Assembly: GCF_003386285.1 (NCBI RefSeq)
Contig: NZ_QPNC01000001.1
Span: 124,001-188,000, forward strand
Direction of reading: 5' to 3'
Source of the DNA: Nocardiopsis sp. FIRDI 009
GTDB lineage: Bacteria; Actinomycetota; Actinomycetes; Streptosporangiales; Streptosporangiaceae
Length of the DNA stretch: 64,000 bases
In this document: piece after piece, positions 1 through 7,588 of the stretch
Numbering within the stretch: the first letter of the stretch is position 1
How the letters are laid out: each line of letters begins with the position of its first letter
Notes under the pieces: generated by a model
The model's database searches: none
Seen by the model: the letters and a program-made list of their open reading frames with translations, nothing else
Told to the model about the DNA's origin: nothing
Made by a program: the position numbers and the translations under genes

Positions 1-727
1 CGGCGGCGTTCACCCGCGCCACCTGCCGGTCCATCGCCCCGTAGACCACCAGGTCCGGCGCGCCGTGCAGCGTGTCCACGAGGGCGGTCGACAGCTCACC
101 CCGGGCCCTGGCCTGCCGTCGTCCCGGCCCCCTGCCGAGCGCGGCGGACGCGAGCGGCACCGCCAGACCGGCCAGCAGCAGCCCCGCCGCCAGCAGCGGT
201 CCGCCCGGCAGGTACACCGTGGTCAGGAAGAGCACGGTCGCTCCACCGGTCACCACCGACACCAACGGCGGTGTCAGTCCGCGTACGAGCAGGTCCAGCG
301 TCGCCTCGGTGTCGTTGACCAGCCGCGACACCAGGTCACCGGACCGGAACCGGCCGAACGGCTCGGTGGCCGCGAGCCGTTCGTAGACCCGTACCCGGAC
401 CTCGGCCAGCGTGCGGAAGGCCGCGTCGTGGGTGACCAGACGCTCCAGATACCGGGCCACCCCCCGACCGACCCCCAGCGCCCGCGTGGCCACCACGGCC
501 ACACCCAGCGCCGTGATCGGCGGGTGGTCGGCGGCCGTGGCCAGCATCCACGCGGCCACGGCCAGCAGGGCGATCCCGGCGCCGGTCGCGGCGGCGCCGA
601 GCAGCACCCCCAACGCGAACCGGGCCCCGCGCGGCCACGCCAGGGCGATCATCCGACGCAGCGGATCCCGGCCGTCGGCGAGCCGGTCCGCTCCGCGCTC
701 CACGGCGGCCCCCGTCTCGGTACTCAT
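1..727 (-). CDS. cydC: CydC, thiol ABC exporter subunit (N-terminal part, runs off left edge)
   Basis: This is the second half-transporter of the CydDC heterodimer, which exports cysteine/glutathione and is needed to assemble cytochrome bd. Only the membrane-domain part is present; the nucleotide-binding domain lies beyond base 1. The reading begins MSTETGAAVERG and soon gives hydrophobic segments typical of an ABC exporter (for example GIALLAVAAWMLATAA), then the motif YERLAATEPFGRFRSGDLVSRL seen in CydC proteins. The ATG at 725-727 overlaps the TGA of cydD (ATGA), so the two are probably translationally coupled, matching their equimolar complex. Confidence 0.9.
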   Translation of the reverse strand, partial: MSTETGAAVERGADRLADGRDPLRRMIALAWPRGARFALGVLLGAAATGAGIALLAVAAWMLATAADHPPITALGVAVVATRALGVGRGVARYLERLVTHDAAFRTLAEVRVRVYERLAATEPFGRFRSGDLVSRLVNDTEATLDLLVRGLTPPLVSVVTGGATVLFLTTVYLPGGPLLAAGLLLAGLAVPLASAALGRGPGRRQARARGELSTALVDTLHGAPDLVVYGAMDRQVARVNAA

Positions 728-2484
728 CGCGGCACGCTCCGCTCCGGACTCGGCAGTGGCAGGGACACGACGCGCGGCGCGGCTCCGAGGGCGCCAGCGG
801 CCCATCCGGCGTCGTGGGCGACGATCACGGCGGTCCGCCCCTCCAGCAGTCGCGCGACCGCCGTGCGCACCGCCGCCGCGTTCTCCGGATCCAGGTGGGC
901 GGTGGGCTCGTCCAGCAGGACGAGCGGCGCGTCCCGGCACAGCGCCCGCGCGAGCGCGATCCGCTGGCGCTGTCCCGCCGACAGCCGCGCACCGCGTTCG
1001 CCCAGGCGGGTGTCGTACCCCTGCGGCAGCCCGGAGACGAAGGCGTCGGCCTCCGCCCGGCGCGCCGCTTCCCGGACCCGTTCCATGGAGGCGTCCGGGG
1101 CGCCGAGCCGGATGTTGTCGGCCACCGACACGTCGAACAGGTAGGGGTGCTGGGGGACCCACGCGATCCCCCGCCGCCAGTCCTCCGCCGGAACCTCCTC
1201 CAGCGGTGTCCACTCCCCGCCGGGCGGCCGGACGCTGATCCGCCCCTGCCCCGGCTCGTTCAGCCGCAGCAGCAGTGACAGCAGGGTGCTCTTGCCCGCC
1301 CCGCTGGGGCCGGTGAGCAGGACGTGCTCACCGGCCCGGACGTCCAGGTCCAGGCCCGACAACGCGGGCAGGTCCCGCCCGGGGTAGCGCACCCCGACGC
1401 CCTCGAACCGGATGTCCCCGGCGGTGGCGGGGGAGGCCGCCCCGGTGGGCGGCGGGGCCCGGCGCGGCTCCACCCCGGCCCCGGGCGCCCGGCGGGCCGT
1501 GCCGCGGGTGCGGTCGAGTTCGGTGAACACCTGCTCGGCGGCGGCCACCCCCTCCATACTCGCGTGGAAGCGGGCGCCGACCTCCCGGAGCGGCAGGTAG
1601 GCCTCCGGTGCGAGGATCAGCACGAGCAGGGCGGTCTGGTAGTCCATGTGGCCGCCCAGCAGCCGCAGTCCGATCTCCACGGCCACCAGCGCCACCGCCA
1701 GGGTGGCCAGGAGCTCCAGGGCGAACGCCGACAGGAAGGCGACCCGCAGGGTGCCCATGGTGGCCCGCCGGTGCTCCTCGCCCACGCGCCGGATGATCGC
1801 CGCCTGCGCCTTGGCGCGGCGGAACACGGCCAGGGTCGGCAGGCCCTCCACGACGTCGAGGAAGTGCCCGCCCAGACGGCTCAGCAACCGCCACTGGCGG
1901 TCGGTGCGCGCCTGGGTGTGCATCCCGATCAGCGCCATGAAGACCGGGATCAGCGGCAGCGTCACCAGGATGACGATCCCCGAGATCCAGTCGGCCCAGA
2001 ACACCACCGTCAGGACCGCCAGCGGAACGATCGCGGCCAGGACGAGCTGGGGCAGGTACCGGGCGAAGTAGTCGTCGAGCGCGTCCAGACCCCGGGTGGC
2101 CAGGGTGACCAGCTCTCCCGCCTTGGGGGAGCCGGGTTCGCCGCCGGCCCCCGGTTCGGCGGTCCACACCCGTCCCGAACCGGTCACGTGCGCGACCAGG
2201 CGCCGGCGCAGCTGCGACTTGGTGCGGGCGGCGCTGTGCAGGGCGGACGCCTCCGCCGCGTACGACAGCAGCGCCCGGAGCACGGCGACCACCGCCACCG
2301 CGGTGATCGCCCATCCCAGCGTGTCCGTCCCGGCGCCGTCCGCCGCCCCGGCGATCGCGTGGGCGAGCAGCCACGCCTGGACCAGGATCAGCCCGGTGAC
2401 GAGCACACCGCTGACCACCGAGACGGCCAGATGGGTGCGGACCGCGGCGGCGGTCCGCACCAGGCGTGGATCGAGCGGTTTCAA
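724..2484 (-). CDS. cydD: CydD, thiol ABC exporter ATPase/permease subunit
   Basis: This is a half ABC exporter of about 586 aa that pairs with CydC in the inner membrane. An N-terminal six-helix membrane domain is followed by a nucleotide-binding domain with Walker A GPSGAGKST, signature LSAGQRQRIALARAL and Walker B PLVLLDEPTAHLD. I chose the TTG at 2482-2484 (MKPLDPRL) because AAGGAG lies 6 bases upstream and family members start this way; the open frame continues further upstream without a better start. It lies 219 bases downstream of cydB and overlaps cydC, completing a cydABDC operon. Confidence 0.92.
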   Translation of the reverse strand: MKPLDPRLVRTAAAVRTHLAVSVVSGVLVTGLILVQAWLLAHAIAGAADGAGTDTLGWAITAVAVVAVLRALLSYAAEASALHSAARTKSQLRRRLVAHVTGSGRVWTAEPGAGGEPGSPKAGELVTLATRGLDALDDYFARYLPQLVLAAIVPLAVLTVVFWADWISGIVILVTLPLIPVFMALIGMHTQARTDRQWRLLSRLGGHFLDVVEGLPTLAVFRRAKAQAAIIRRVGEEHRRATMGTLRVAFLSAFALELLATLAVALVAVEIGLRLLGGHMDYQTALLVLILAPEAYLPLREVGARFHASMEGVAAAEQVFTELDRTRGTARRAPGAGVEPRRAPPPTGAASPATAGDIRFEGVGVRYPGRDLPALSGLDLDVRAGEHVLLTGPSGAGKSTLLSLLLRLNEPGQGRISVRPPGGEWTPLEEVPAEDWRRGIAWVPQHPYLFDVSVADNIRLGAPDASMERVREAARRAEADAFVSGLPQGYDTRLGERGARLSAGQRQRIALARALCRDAPLVLLDEPTAHLDPENAAAVRTAVARLLEGRTAVIVAHDAGWAAGALGAAPRVVSLPLPSPERSVPR

Positions 2485-2703
2485 CCAGGTCTCCTTGCCG
2501 GGGGATGGTACGGCGGGACGCTCTCCCAGGACCCTACTCACCCGGCCCGGAGCGCGGCAGGCCCTCCTCGCGGCCTGTGGACAACTCCGGCTCGCGGCCC
2601 GGGGGCGATTCCGGGAGAGGGGTCCTCCACGGGGTGTGCCGCGCGCGGAACACCGGGCGATCCGTACGGGGCGATGCGTACGGTGCATTCCGCGCGCGGT
2701 GGC

Positions 2704-3747
2704 TCACGGGGTCGGGCTCAGCGCGGACCCGGCCGCTCCGGTGACCCGCTCACCGGTGACCTGCGGACCCGTCACCCGTCGGCGGAACACCCAGTAGCTC
2801 CACCCCTGGTAGAGGAGGACCAGCGGCAGGAACACCGCGGCCACCCAGGTCATCACCGTGAGCGTGTAGTCGGCCGAGGCCGCGTTCGCCACGGTCAGGT
2901 GGAACGCCGGGTCGGTCGTGGAGGGCAGGACGTTCGGGAACAGCGACCCGAACAGCACGGCGGACGTCGCCAGGATGGTCACGGCGGTCAGGGTGAAGGC
3001 CACCCCCTCACGCCCGAACCGGGTCGCGACGACCCCGCCCACCAGCGCGACGGCAGCCACGGCGGCCACTGGCAGGGTCCAGGACGCGCCGTGGGCCGCC
3101 TGGGTCCAGACCAGGAAGGCCGCTCCGGCAGGGACCGCGACACAGGAGGAGCCCAGGGCGGCCCGCCGGGCCCGGACCCGTACCGGACCGTCGGTCTTGA
3201 GCGTCAGGAACACCGCGCCGTGCAGTGTGAACAGCGACAGCGTGGTCACCCCGCCGAGCAGACCGTACGGGTTGAACAGGTCGAGGAGGTCGGCGGTGAC
3301 GATGTGGTCGGCGTCCATGGCCACGCCACGGACGACGTTGGCGAAGACCAGGCCCCACAGGAAGGCGGGCGCCGCGCTCCCGAAGAAGATCGCCCGGTCC
3401 CACCAGGCACGCCAGGTCGCGCCGTCCCGCTTGCCCCGGTACTCGAAGGCCACGCCCCGGACGATCAGCGCGACCAGGACGATGAGGATCGGCAGGTAGA
3501 ACCCGCTGATCAGCGAGGCGTACCAGGCGGGGAAGGCGGCGAACATCGCGCCGACCGCCGTGAGCAGCCACACCTCGTTGGCGTCCCAGACCGGGCCGAT
3601 CGCGTTGATCGCGACCCGGCGGTCGACGGAGTCGCGCCGACCCATGAGGGGCAGCAGCGCGCCCACCCCGAAGTCGAACCCCTCCAGGACGAAGTATCCG
3701 GTCCACAGGACCGCGATGGCGACGAACCAGACGACGGTCAGTTCCAT
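2704..3747 (-). CDS. cydB: Cytochrome bd ubiquinol/menaquinol oxidase subunit II
   Basis: CydB is the second membrane subunit of the high-affinity bd-type terminal oxidase. The protein of 347 aa begins MELTVVWFVAIAVLWTGYFVLEGFDFGVG, the canonical CydB N-terminus, and contains GPVWDANEVWLL, another family hallmark. About eight to nine hydrophobic segments are visible. It starts 12 bases after the end of cydA and is surely cotranscribed with it. The C-terminus carries a short repeat-like VTGPQVTGERVTG tail. Confidence 0.95.
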   Translation of the reverse strand: MELTVVWFVAIAVLWTGYFVLEGFDFGVGALLPLMGRRDSVDRRVAINAIGPVWDANEVWLLTAVGAMFAAFPAWYASLISGFYLPILIVLVALIVRGVAFEYRGKRDGATWRAWWDRAIFFGSAAPAFLWGLVFANVVRGVAMDADHIVTADLLDLFNPYGLLGGVTTLSLFTLHGAVFLTLKTDGPVRVRARRAALGSSCVAVPAGAAFLVWTQAAHGASWTLPVAAVAAVALVGGVVATRFGREGVAFTLTAVTILATSAVLFGSLFPNVLPSTTDPAFHLTVANAASADYTLTVMTWVAAVFLPLVLLYQGWSYWVFRRRVTGPQVTGERVTGAAGSALSPTP

Positions 3748-3759
3748 GGTCCTCGGCTC

Positions 3760-5199
3760 CTAGTAGCTGAAGTGCGGGATGCGGGCCTCGTCCTCGTCGT
3801 CCTCCAGTTCGGGGACGAGGTGCGACGGTCCGGCCTTGACGTACTTGACCAGCAGTCCGACCTCGACCACGAAGAGGACTCCGTAGAGGGCGGTGAAGAC
3901 GGCCAGGCTCGTGGCGACCGTCGCGAGGCTGACTCCGGGGGAGACGCTGGCGGCGGTGAGCAGTTCGCCGTGGACGGTCCACGGCTGGCGACCCATCTCC
4001 GTGACCACCCAGCCCAGGATGTTCGCCGCCAGCGCGGCGGGCAGAGCGAGCATCCCCAGGAAGTAGAACCACGTCCGGGGCGAGCGGTCGCCCCTGGTCA
4101 GGAACAGCCCGAGGGCGGCGACCGCGACCCCGGCCATCCCGAGGCCGATCATGAGGCGGAACGCCCAGTACACGACGAACACGTTGGGCGTGTAGTCGCC
4201 GGGGCCGTACGCCTCCTCGTAGGCCTCCTGGAGGTCGTTCATCCCGTGCACCTCGCCGTCGAACTCCCCGGTGGCCAGGAAACTGAGCACGTTGGGCACG
4301 GTGACGTCGATGGGGTTGTACCGGGCCTCGGTGTCGCCGACGGCGAAGGCGGAGAAGTCGGCGCCCTCCTCGGTGTCCCACAGGGCCTCGGCGGCGGCGA
4401 GCTTCATCGGCTCGTACTCGGCGGCGAGCTTGGCCTGGTGGTCGCCGGAGAGCACCACGATCATCCCGGCCAGGAGCGTGAAGACCAGCCCGACTCTGAG
4501 CGTGCCGCGGAACAGGGCGCGGTCACCCCTGGGCGGGACCACGCCCGCCACCCCGGTGTCGTTGTGCCGGGTGTTGCGCCAGAGCTTGTAGCAGCTGACG
4601 CACACGACGAACAGCCCGGCCGTGATGAACGCGGCCGACACGGTGTGCAGGTAGGTCGACCAGGCCTGGTCGTTGCTCAGGACGGCCCAGATGTCGGTGA
4701 GCTGGGCGCGGCCGGTCTCGGGGTCGACCTCGTAGCCGACCGGGCGGCGCATCCACGCGTTGGCCGCCAGGATGAAGTACGCCGACAGGTTGGTGCCGAG
4801 CGCCACCAGCCAGATGCACAGCAGGTGGACGGCGCGCGGCAGCCGGTGCCAGCCGAAGATCCACAGGCCGATGAAGGTGGACTCCAGGAAGAAGGCCAGC
4901 AGGGCCTCCATCGCCAGCGGGGCGCCGAAGACGTCCCCGACGAAGCGGGAGTACTCACTCCAGTTCATGCCGAACTGGAACTCCTGCACGATCCCGGTGA
5001 CCACGCCCATGGCGAAGTTGATGAGGAACAGCTTCCCGAAGAACTGGGTCGCCTGGAGGTACTCGTGCCTTCCCGTCCGGTACCAGACCGTCTGGAGCAC
5101 GGCCACGATGAGGGACAGCCCGATGGTCAGGGGGACGAAGAGGAAGTGGTAGATCGTGGTGATCCCGAACTGCCACCTCGCGAGATCCAGAGCTTCCAT
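3760..5199 (-). CDS. cydA: Cytochrome bd oxidase subunit I
   Basis: CydA binds hemes b558, b595 and d and oxidises menaquinol while reducing oxygen. The 479-aa protein begins MEALDLARWQFGITTIYHFLFVPLTIG, including the conserved histidine of the YHFLFVP segment, and carries the family motif GRQPWTVHG. The quinol-binding loop is of the short type. The start is taken as the ATG at 5197-5199, preceded by GAGAGG; a GTG two codons upstream (5205) is the alternative. First gene of the cyd operon. A perfect palindrome at 5229-5243, about 30 bases upstream, probably sits in its promoter and is duplicated at 14931-14945. Confidence 0.95.
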   Translation of the reverse strand: MEALDLARWQFGITTIYHFLFVPLTIGLSLIVAVLQTVWYRTGRHEYLQATQFFGKLFLINFAMGVVTGIVQEFQFGMNWSEYSRFVGDVFGAPLAMEALLAFFLESTFIGLWIFGWHRLPRAVHLLCIWLVALGTNLSAYFILAANAWMRRPVGYEVDPETGRAQLTDIWAVLSNDQAWSTYLHTVSAAFITAGLFVVCVSCYKLWRNTRHNDTGVAGVVPPRGDRALFRGTLRVGLVFTLLAGMIVVLSGDHQAKLAAEYEPMKLAAAEALWDTEEGADFSAFAVGDTEARYNPIDVTVPNVLSFLATGEFDGEVHGMNDLQEAYEEAYGPGDYTPNVFVVYWAFRLMIGLGMAGVAVAALGLFLTRGDRSPRTWFYFLGMLALPAALAANILGWVVTEMGRQPWTVHGELLTAASVSPGVSLATVATSLAVFTALYGVLFVVEVGLLVKYVKAGPSHLVPELEDDEDEARIPHFSY

Positions 5200-5224
5200 G
5201 CCCACCTCTCAGGTACCGACTGGC

Positions 5225-5247
5225 CGTAGTACTACAAACTGTAGTGC
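5225..5247. repeat. Left 23-bp direct repeat; palindromic operator-like site in cydA promoter
   Basis: A 23-bp sequence here is repeated exactly at 14927-14949 in the same orientation. Its core is the perfect palindrome ACTACA-AAC-TGTAGT (5229-5243). The position just upstream of cydA suggests a repressor operator; TACA/TGTA half-sites recall BlaI/MecI/CopY-type operators, though those usually have a 2-base spacer and here it is 3. The duplication 9.7 kb away suggests that this site also served as the target for insertion of the island. Both readings are inference. Confidence 0.75.
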
Positions 5248-5327
5248 AAAGCGGTTGACGGAGAAACGTGACCCCCATCTATGTTCTGACCTGAGGAAAC
5301 AAAAGTCGGCACAAAGTGCCACCGATC

Positions 5328-5370
5328 GGTTAGCGTTCCTGGTTCGTACTATCCGGGCCAGTCGCTAACC
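5328..5370. promoter_or_regulatory. Inverted repeat at left end of island, upstream of first gene
   Basis: GGTTAGCG (5328-5335) and CGCTAACC (5363-5370) form a perfect 8-bp inverted repeat around a 27-base spacer containing GTACTATCC, a possible -10 region. It lies 23 bases upstream of the first island gene. The 10-mer TTAGCGTTCC at 5330-5339 recurs at 14877-14886 near the right end. It could be a promoter/operator or an arm-type recombinase site; the sequence does not decide. Confidence 0.35.
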
Positions 5371-5392
5371 CTCGAACCGCAGGAGTAGTGCG

Positions 5393-5683
5393 ATGCATCA
5401 CCAGCCCGCCCGAACCCTCGACGTCGGCCCGACGAGCCCCGCAAACACCGTCGACGACGGCATCCGTGACATGCTCGCGGCCGTCCTGGAGGCCATCGAC
5501 CTCCCCAACCCGCGCACCGCCGACGACGAACAGGACCGCGACACCCTCCTGGCTGACCGTGTCCGCGCCCTCCTCCCCGAGCTGCGGACCTACCTCCACG
5601 ACGTGGACCCGATCGACGGATGGTGCGCCGAGCAGATCCGCAGTCACACCGCCGCCCTCCCCGTCACGTACAGGACGCGATAA
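5393..5683 (+). CDS. Hypothetical protein, first gene of the island
   Basis: An acidic 96-aa protein starting MHHQPARTLDVGPTSPANTVDD. The ATG at 5393 has AGGAG about 8 bases upstream (start of the GCAGGAGTAGTGCG stretch). Codons end in G/C as in the neighbours, supporting real coding. The predicted fold is mainly helical (DDGIRDMLAAVLEAIDL, LADRVRALLPELRTYLHDV) with no signal peptide or membrane segment. I do not recognise the family. It reads toward the endolysin-like gene and is probably cotranscribed with it. Confidence 0.65.
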   Translation: MHHQPARTLDVGPTSPANTVDDGIRDMLAAVLEAIDLPNPRTADDEQDRDTLLADRVRALLPELRTYLHDVDPIDGWCAEQIRSHTAALPVTYRTR

Positions 5684-5685
5684 CC

Positions 5686-5887
5686 GTGGCCACGAGGAAG
5701 AAGACCAAGCCGCACCGCAACGAGCTGGCCAAGCTCGTCCCCGCCTGGCGGCGCTACCTCAGGACCGCGCGCACGCGGGGAGGAAGACCTGATCGCGGCC
5801 CGCGAGTCCTACTCGGCCCCGGAGGGCACCGTCGAGTTCGACCCCCGCCTGGCCACGCCGCCGGACGAGGGCACCCGCGAGGGCTGA
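5686..5887 (+). pseudogene. Small hypothetical gene with a frameshift in a GGGG run
   Basis: A GTG at 5686, just after the preceding stop, opens MATRKKTKPHRNELAKLVPAW and continues RRYLRTARTR. The frame then drifts into arginine/proline/glycine-rich sequence, while the next frame gives a natural-looking end, EEDLIAARESYSAPEGTVEF, and stops at 5885-5887, directly before the amidase gene. Removing one G from the run at 5777-5780 would join the two into a 66-aa basic-then-acidic protein. This is either a genuine frameshift mutation or a sequence error. Function unknown. Confidence 0.5.
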
Positions 5888-5890
5888 CCC

Positions 5891-7075
5891 GTGGACGTGA
5901 TGCAGCTCCTGGTCGCACTCACGACCGTCCCGGTGATGCTCGGCCTCGTCATCGAGTCCGCCTCCACCGTCGGGATCCCGACCGTGATCGGCTCCTCGGG
6001 CCGCCCACGGTCAGGCCGGGTCGTCCACTACAACGGCGGTCCCCTCACCTGGGGGTCGCACGCCAACTGCCGCGCCCAGGTCCGGCAGATGCACGCCTAC
6101 CACCGTGCGCGCGGATGGGCGGGGATCGGCTACCACCTGCTCATCTGCTGGCATGGCGTCGTGCTCACCGGCCGCGGAATCTACCGCGTCGGCGCGCACG
6201 CTCCCGGGGCCAACGCCAGCCACGTCGGCGTCCAGTTCATGCTCGGGGGGTCGCAGCGCCCGTCGGCTGCTCAACTTGCCGCGTTCGTCGCCTTGGCTGC
6301 CTGGCTGGCCGCACGTGGCGTGAAAGCCTCTGTGACCGGGCATCGCGACTGGAACTCGACGTCGTGCCCGGGTGACCACCTGTACCGCCGTGTCCGTTCC
6401 GGCGACTGGGGCAGTGGCGACAGCGGAGACAGGTCCGTGCCGCCTGCACCGACCTTCTCCTACTGGACGGTGGCGGGTGTGCGGGTGCCGACTGGGGATC
6501 CGTGGCTGCTGCGCGGCATGCGGGGCACTCCGGTCCTGCGCCTGCAGGAGGGCCTGAAGAAGTGGCGGCCGTCCCTGCTCCCGCAGTACGGGGCGGACGG
6601 ATCGTTCGGTCAGGAGACCGAGGACGCCGTCGAGGCCCTGCAGCGGGCACGCGGCATCCGCATCGACGGCGTGTACGGGACCGAGTCCGCAGCCGAGCTG
6701 AGGCGGGCCCTGTCCTCGTCGGCGTCGAAGCCGTCGGGGCCGGATCCGCTCGTCGTCGACGGGCGTCTGGGAGAGCTGACCGCCAAGGCCGTGCAGCGCG
6801 CCTTGCAGGTCGAGGACGACGGGGTGTGGGGGCCGGTCACCGTCCGCGCCATGCAGCTCCGATGCGGGCTGCGCGGTCGCGCGGTGGACGGCATCCTCGG
6901 TCCGCAGACCACCCGCGCCGTGCAGCGCCGGGTCGGTCTCACCAGCCGGGCGGTGGACGGCATCTGGCCATCCGTCCGGGCCGTCTCCAAGGCGGGCATC
7001 GTCACCCTCAACTCAGGGGTGGTCTCCCAGACCACCCGGGAGTTGCAGAAGACGGTGAACGCGCGCCGGTTCTGA
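5891..7075 (+). CDS. N-acetylmuramoyl-L-alanine amidase with peptidoglycan-binding repeats (endolysin-like)
   Basis: A 394-aa protein with an amidase_2/PGRP-type zinc amidase domain (about residues 40-165), cleaving the lactyl-peptide bond of peptidoglycan. Likely zinc ligands are His46 (VVHYNGG), His151 (SVTGHRDW) and Cys159 (STSCPG). Two to three peptidoglycan-binding_1-like repeats follow: GSFGQETEDAVEALQ, DGVWGPVTVRAMQ and DGILGPQTTRAVQ. The N-terminal stretch LLVALTTVPVMLGLVI is hydrophobic and may be a signal-anchor, which is unusual for a holin-dependent endolysin. The GTG at 5891 has weak upstream Shine-Dalgarno sequence. This modular design is typical of actinophage lysins and supports phage ancestry of the island. 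Confidence 0.85.
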   Translation: MDVMQLLVALTTVPVMLGLVIESASTVGIPTVIGSSGRPRSGRVVHYNGGPLTWGSHANCRAQVRQMHAYHRARGWAGIGYHLLICWHGVVLTGRGIYRVGAHAPGANASHVGVQFMLGGSQRPSAAQLAAFVALAAWLAARGVKASVTGHRDWNSTSCPGDHLYRRVRSGDWGSGDSGDRSVPPAPTFSYWTVAGVRVPTGDPWLLRGMRGTPVLRLQEGLKKWRPSLLPQYGADGSFGQETEDAVEALQRARGIRIDGVYGTESAAELRRALSSSASKPSGPDPLVVDGRLGELTAKAVQRALQVEDDGVWGPVTVRAMQLRCGLRGRAVDGILGPQTTRAVQRRVGLTSRAVDGIWPSVRAVSKAGIVTLNSGVVSQTTRELQKTVNARRF

Positions 7076-7101
7076 TCCGTCGGTGCCGACGGCTACCCTC
7101 G

Positions 7102-7165
7102 ATCCGCCCTGAGGGCGGACGCACGGAGCCCCACCTCCCGAAAGGGGGTGGGGCTCCTTCGTGTT
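7102..7165. terminator. Bidirectional rho-independent terminator between convergent genes
   Basis: GGAGCCCCACC-TCCC (7125-7139) pairs with GGG-GGTGGGGCTCC (7144-7157) around a short GAAA-type loop, followed by TTCGTGTTCTGCTTCTT. A smaller hairpin (CCGCCCTGAGGGCGG) precedes it at about 7103-7117. It lies between the converging amidase gene and mazG-like gene and should end both transcripts. Confidence 0.85.
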
Positions 7166-7196
7166 CTGCTTCTTCACCAGGGAGGACTCCCGGGTT

Positions 7197-7517
7197 TCAG
7201 GTCCAGGTGCGGTTCTCGTTCACTGCTTCCTTGTCCCGCAGTGCCTGGCTCAGGTCGATGCTCCCCCGGTTCGCGATCGCGGCGAGGTAGATCAGCACGT
7301 CGGCCAGTTCCTCGCCGAGGCCGCCGACCTTGCTGGCGGGGTCCACACTGAGCGCGGCCTGCTTGCGCACGGCCTTGCACACCTCGCCGGTCTCCTCCGC
7401 CAGCTTCAGGGTCTGCTCGACCAGGGTGCTGTCGGCGAACCCGCGCTCTACCTCCATCTTCGCCACGTACTCCTGGATCTGGGCCAGGGTGAGCGGGCGG
7501 TCGGGCAGCGGCTCCAT
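7197..7517 (-). CDS. MazG-like NTP pyrophosphohydrolase
   Basis: A 106-aa all-alpha NTP pyrophosphatase of the MazG-like family, which hydrolyses (d)NTPs to NMP and pyrophosphate. The metal-binding EExxE...ExxD pattern is seen as KLAEETGEVCKAVRK followed, after a loop, by LGEELADVLIYLAAIAN. The ATG at 7515-7517 (MEPLPDRPLTLAQIQEYV) has GAAGGGA 8 bases upstream; longer upstream frame is noncoding. It is the last gene of the leftward cassette of dTMP kinase, radical SAM, AlkZ-like and this gene, 71 bases after its upstream neighbour. Role could be nucleotide sanitation, nucleotide-pool control or antiphage; substrate not predictable. Confidence 0.85.
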   Translation of the reverse strand: MEPLPDRPLTLAQIQEYVAKMEVERGFADSTLVEQTLKLAEETGEVCKAVRKQAALSVDPASKVGGLGEELADVLIYLAAIANRGSIDLSQALRDKEAVNENRTWT

Positions 7518-7588
7518 AGCGAAATCCCTTCTCGGGCGTGTGAGCACGGACGCTACCAGCGAGACGTGCGCGAGAGGAGGGGAACGGG

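Noticed and set aside
1324..5229. A 1,301-codon open frame on the plus strand through cydD, cydB and cydA
   Set aside because: It is antisense to three clearly identified cyd genes; its Gly/Arg/Gln-rich low-complexity product is typical of shadow frames in high-GC DNA.
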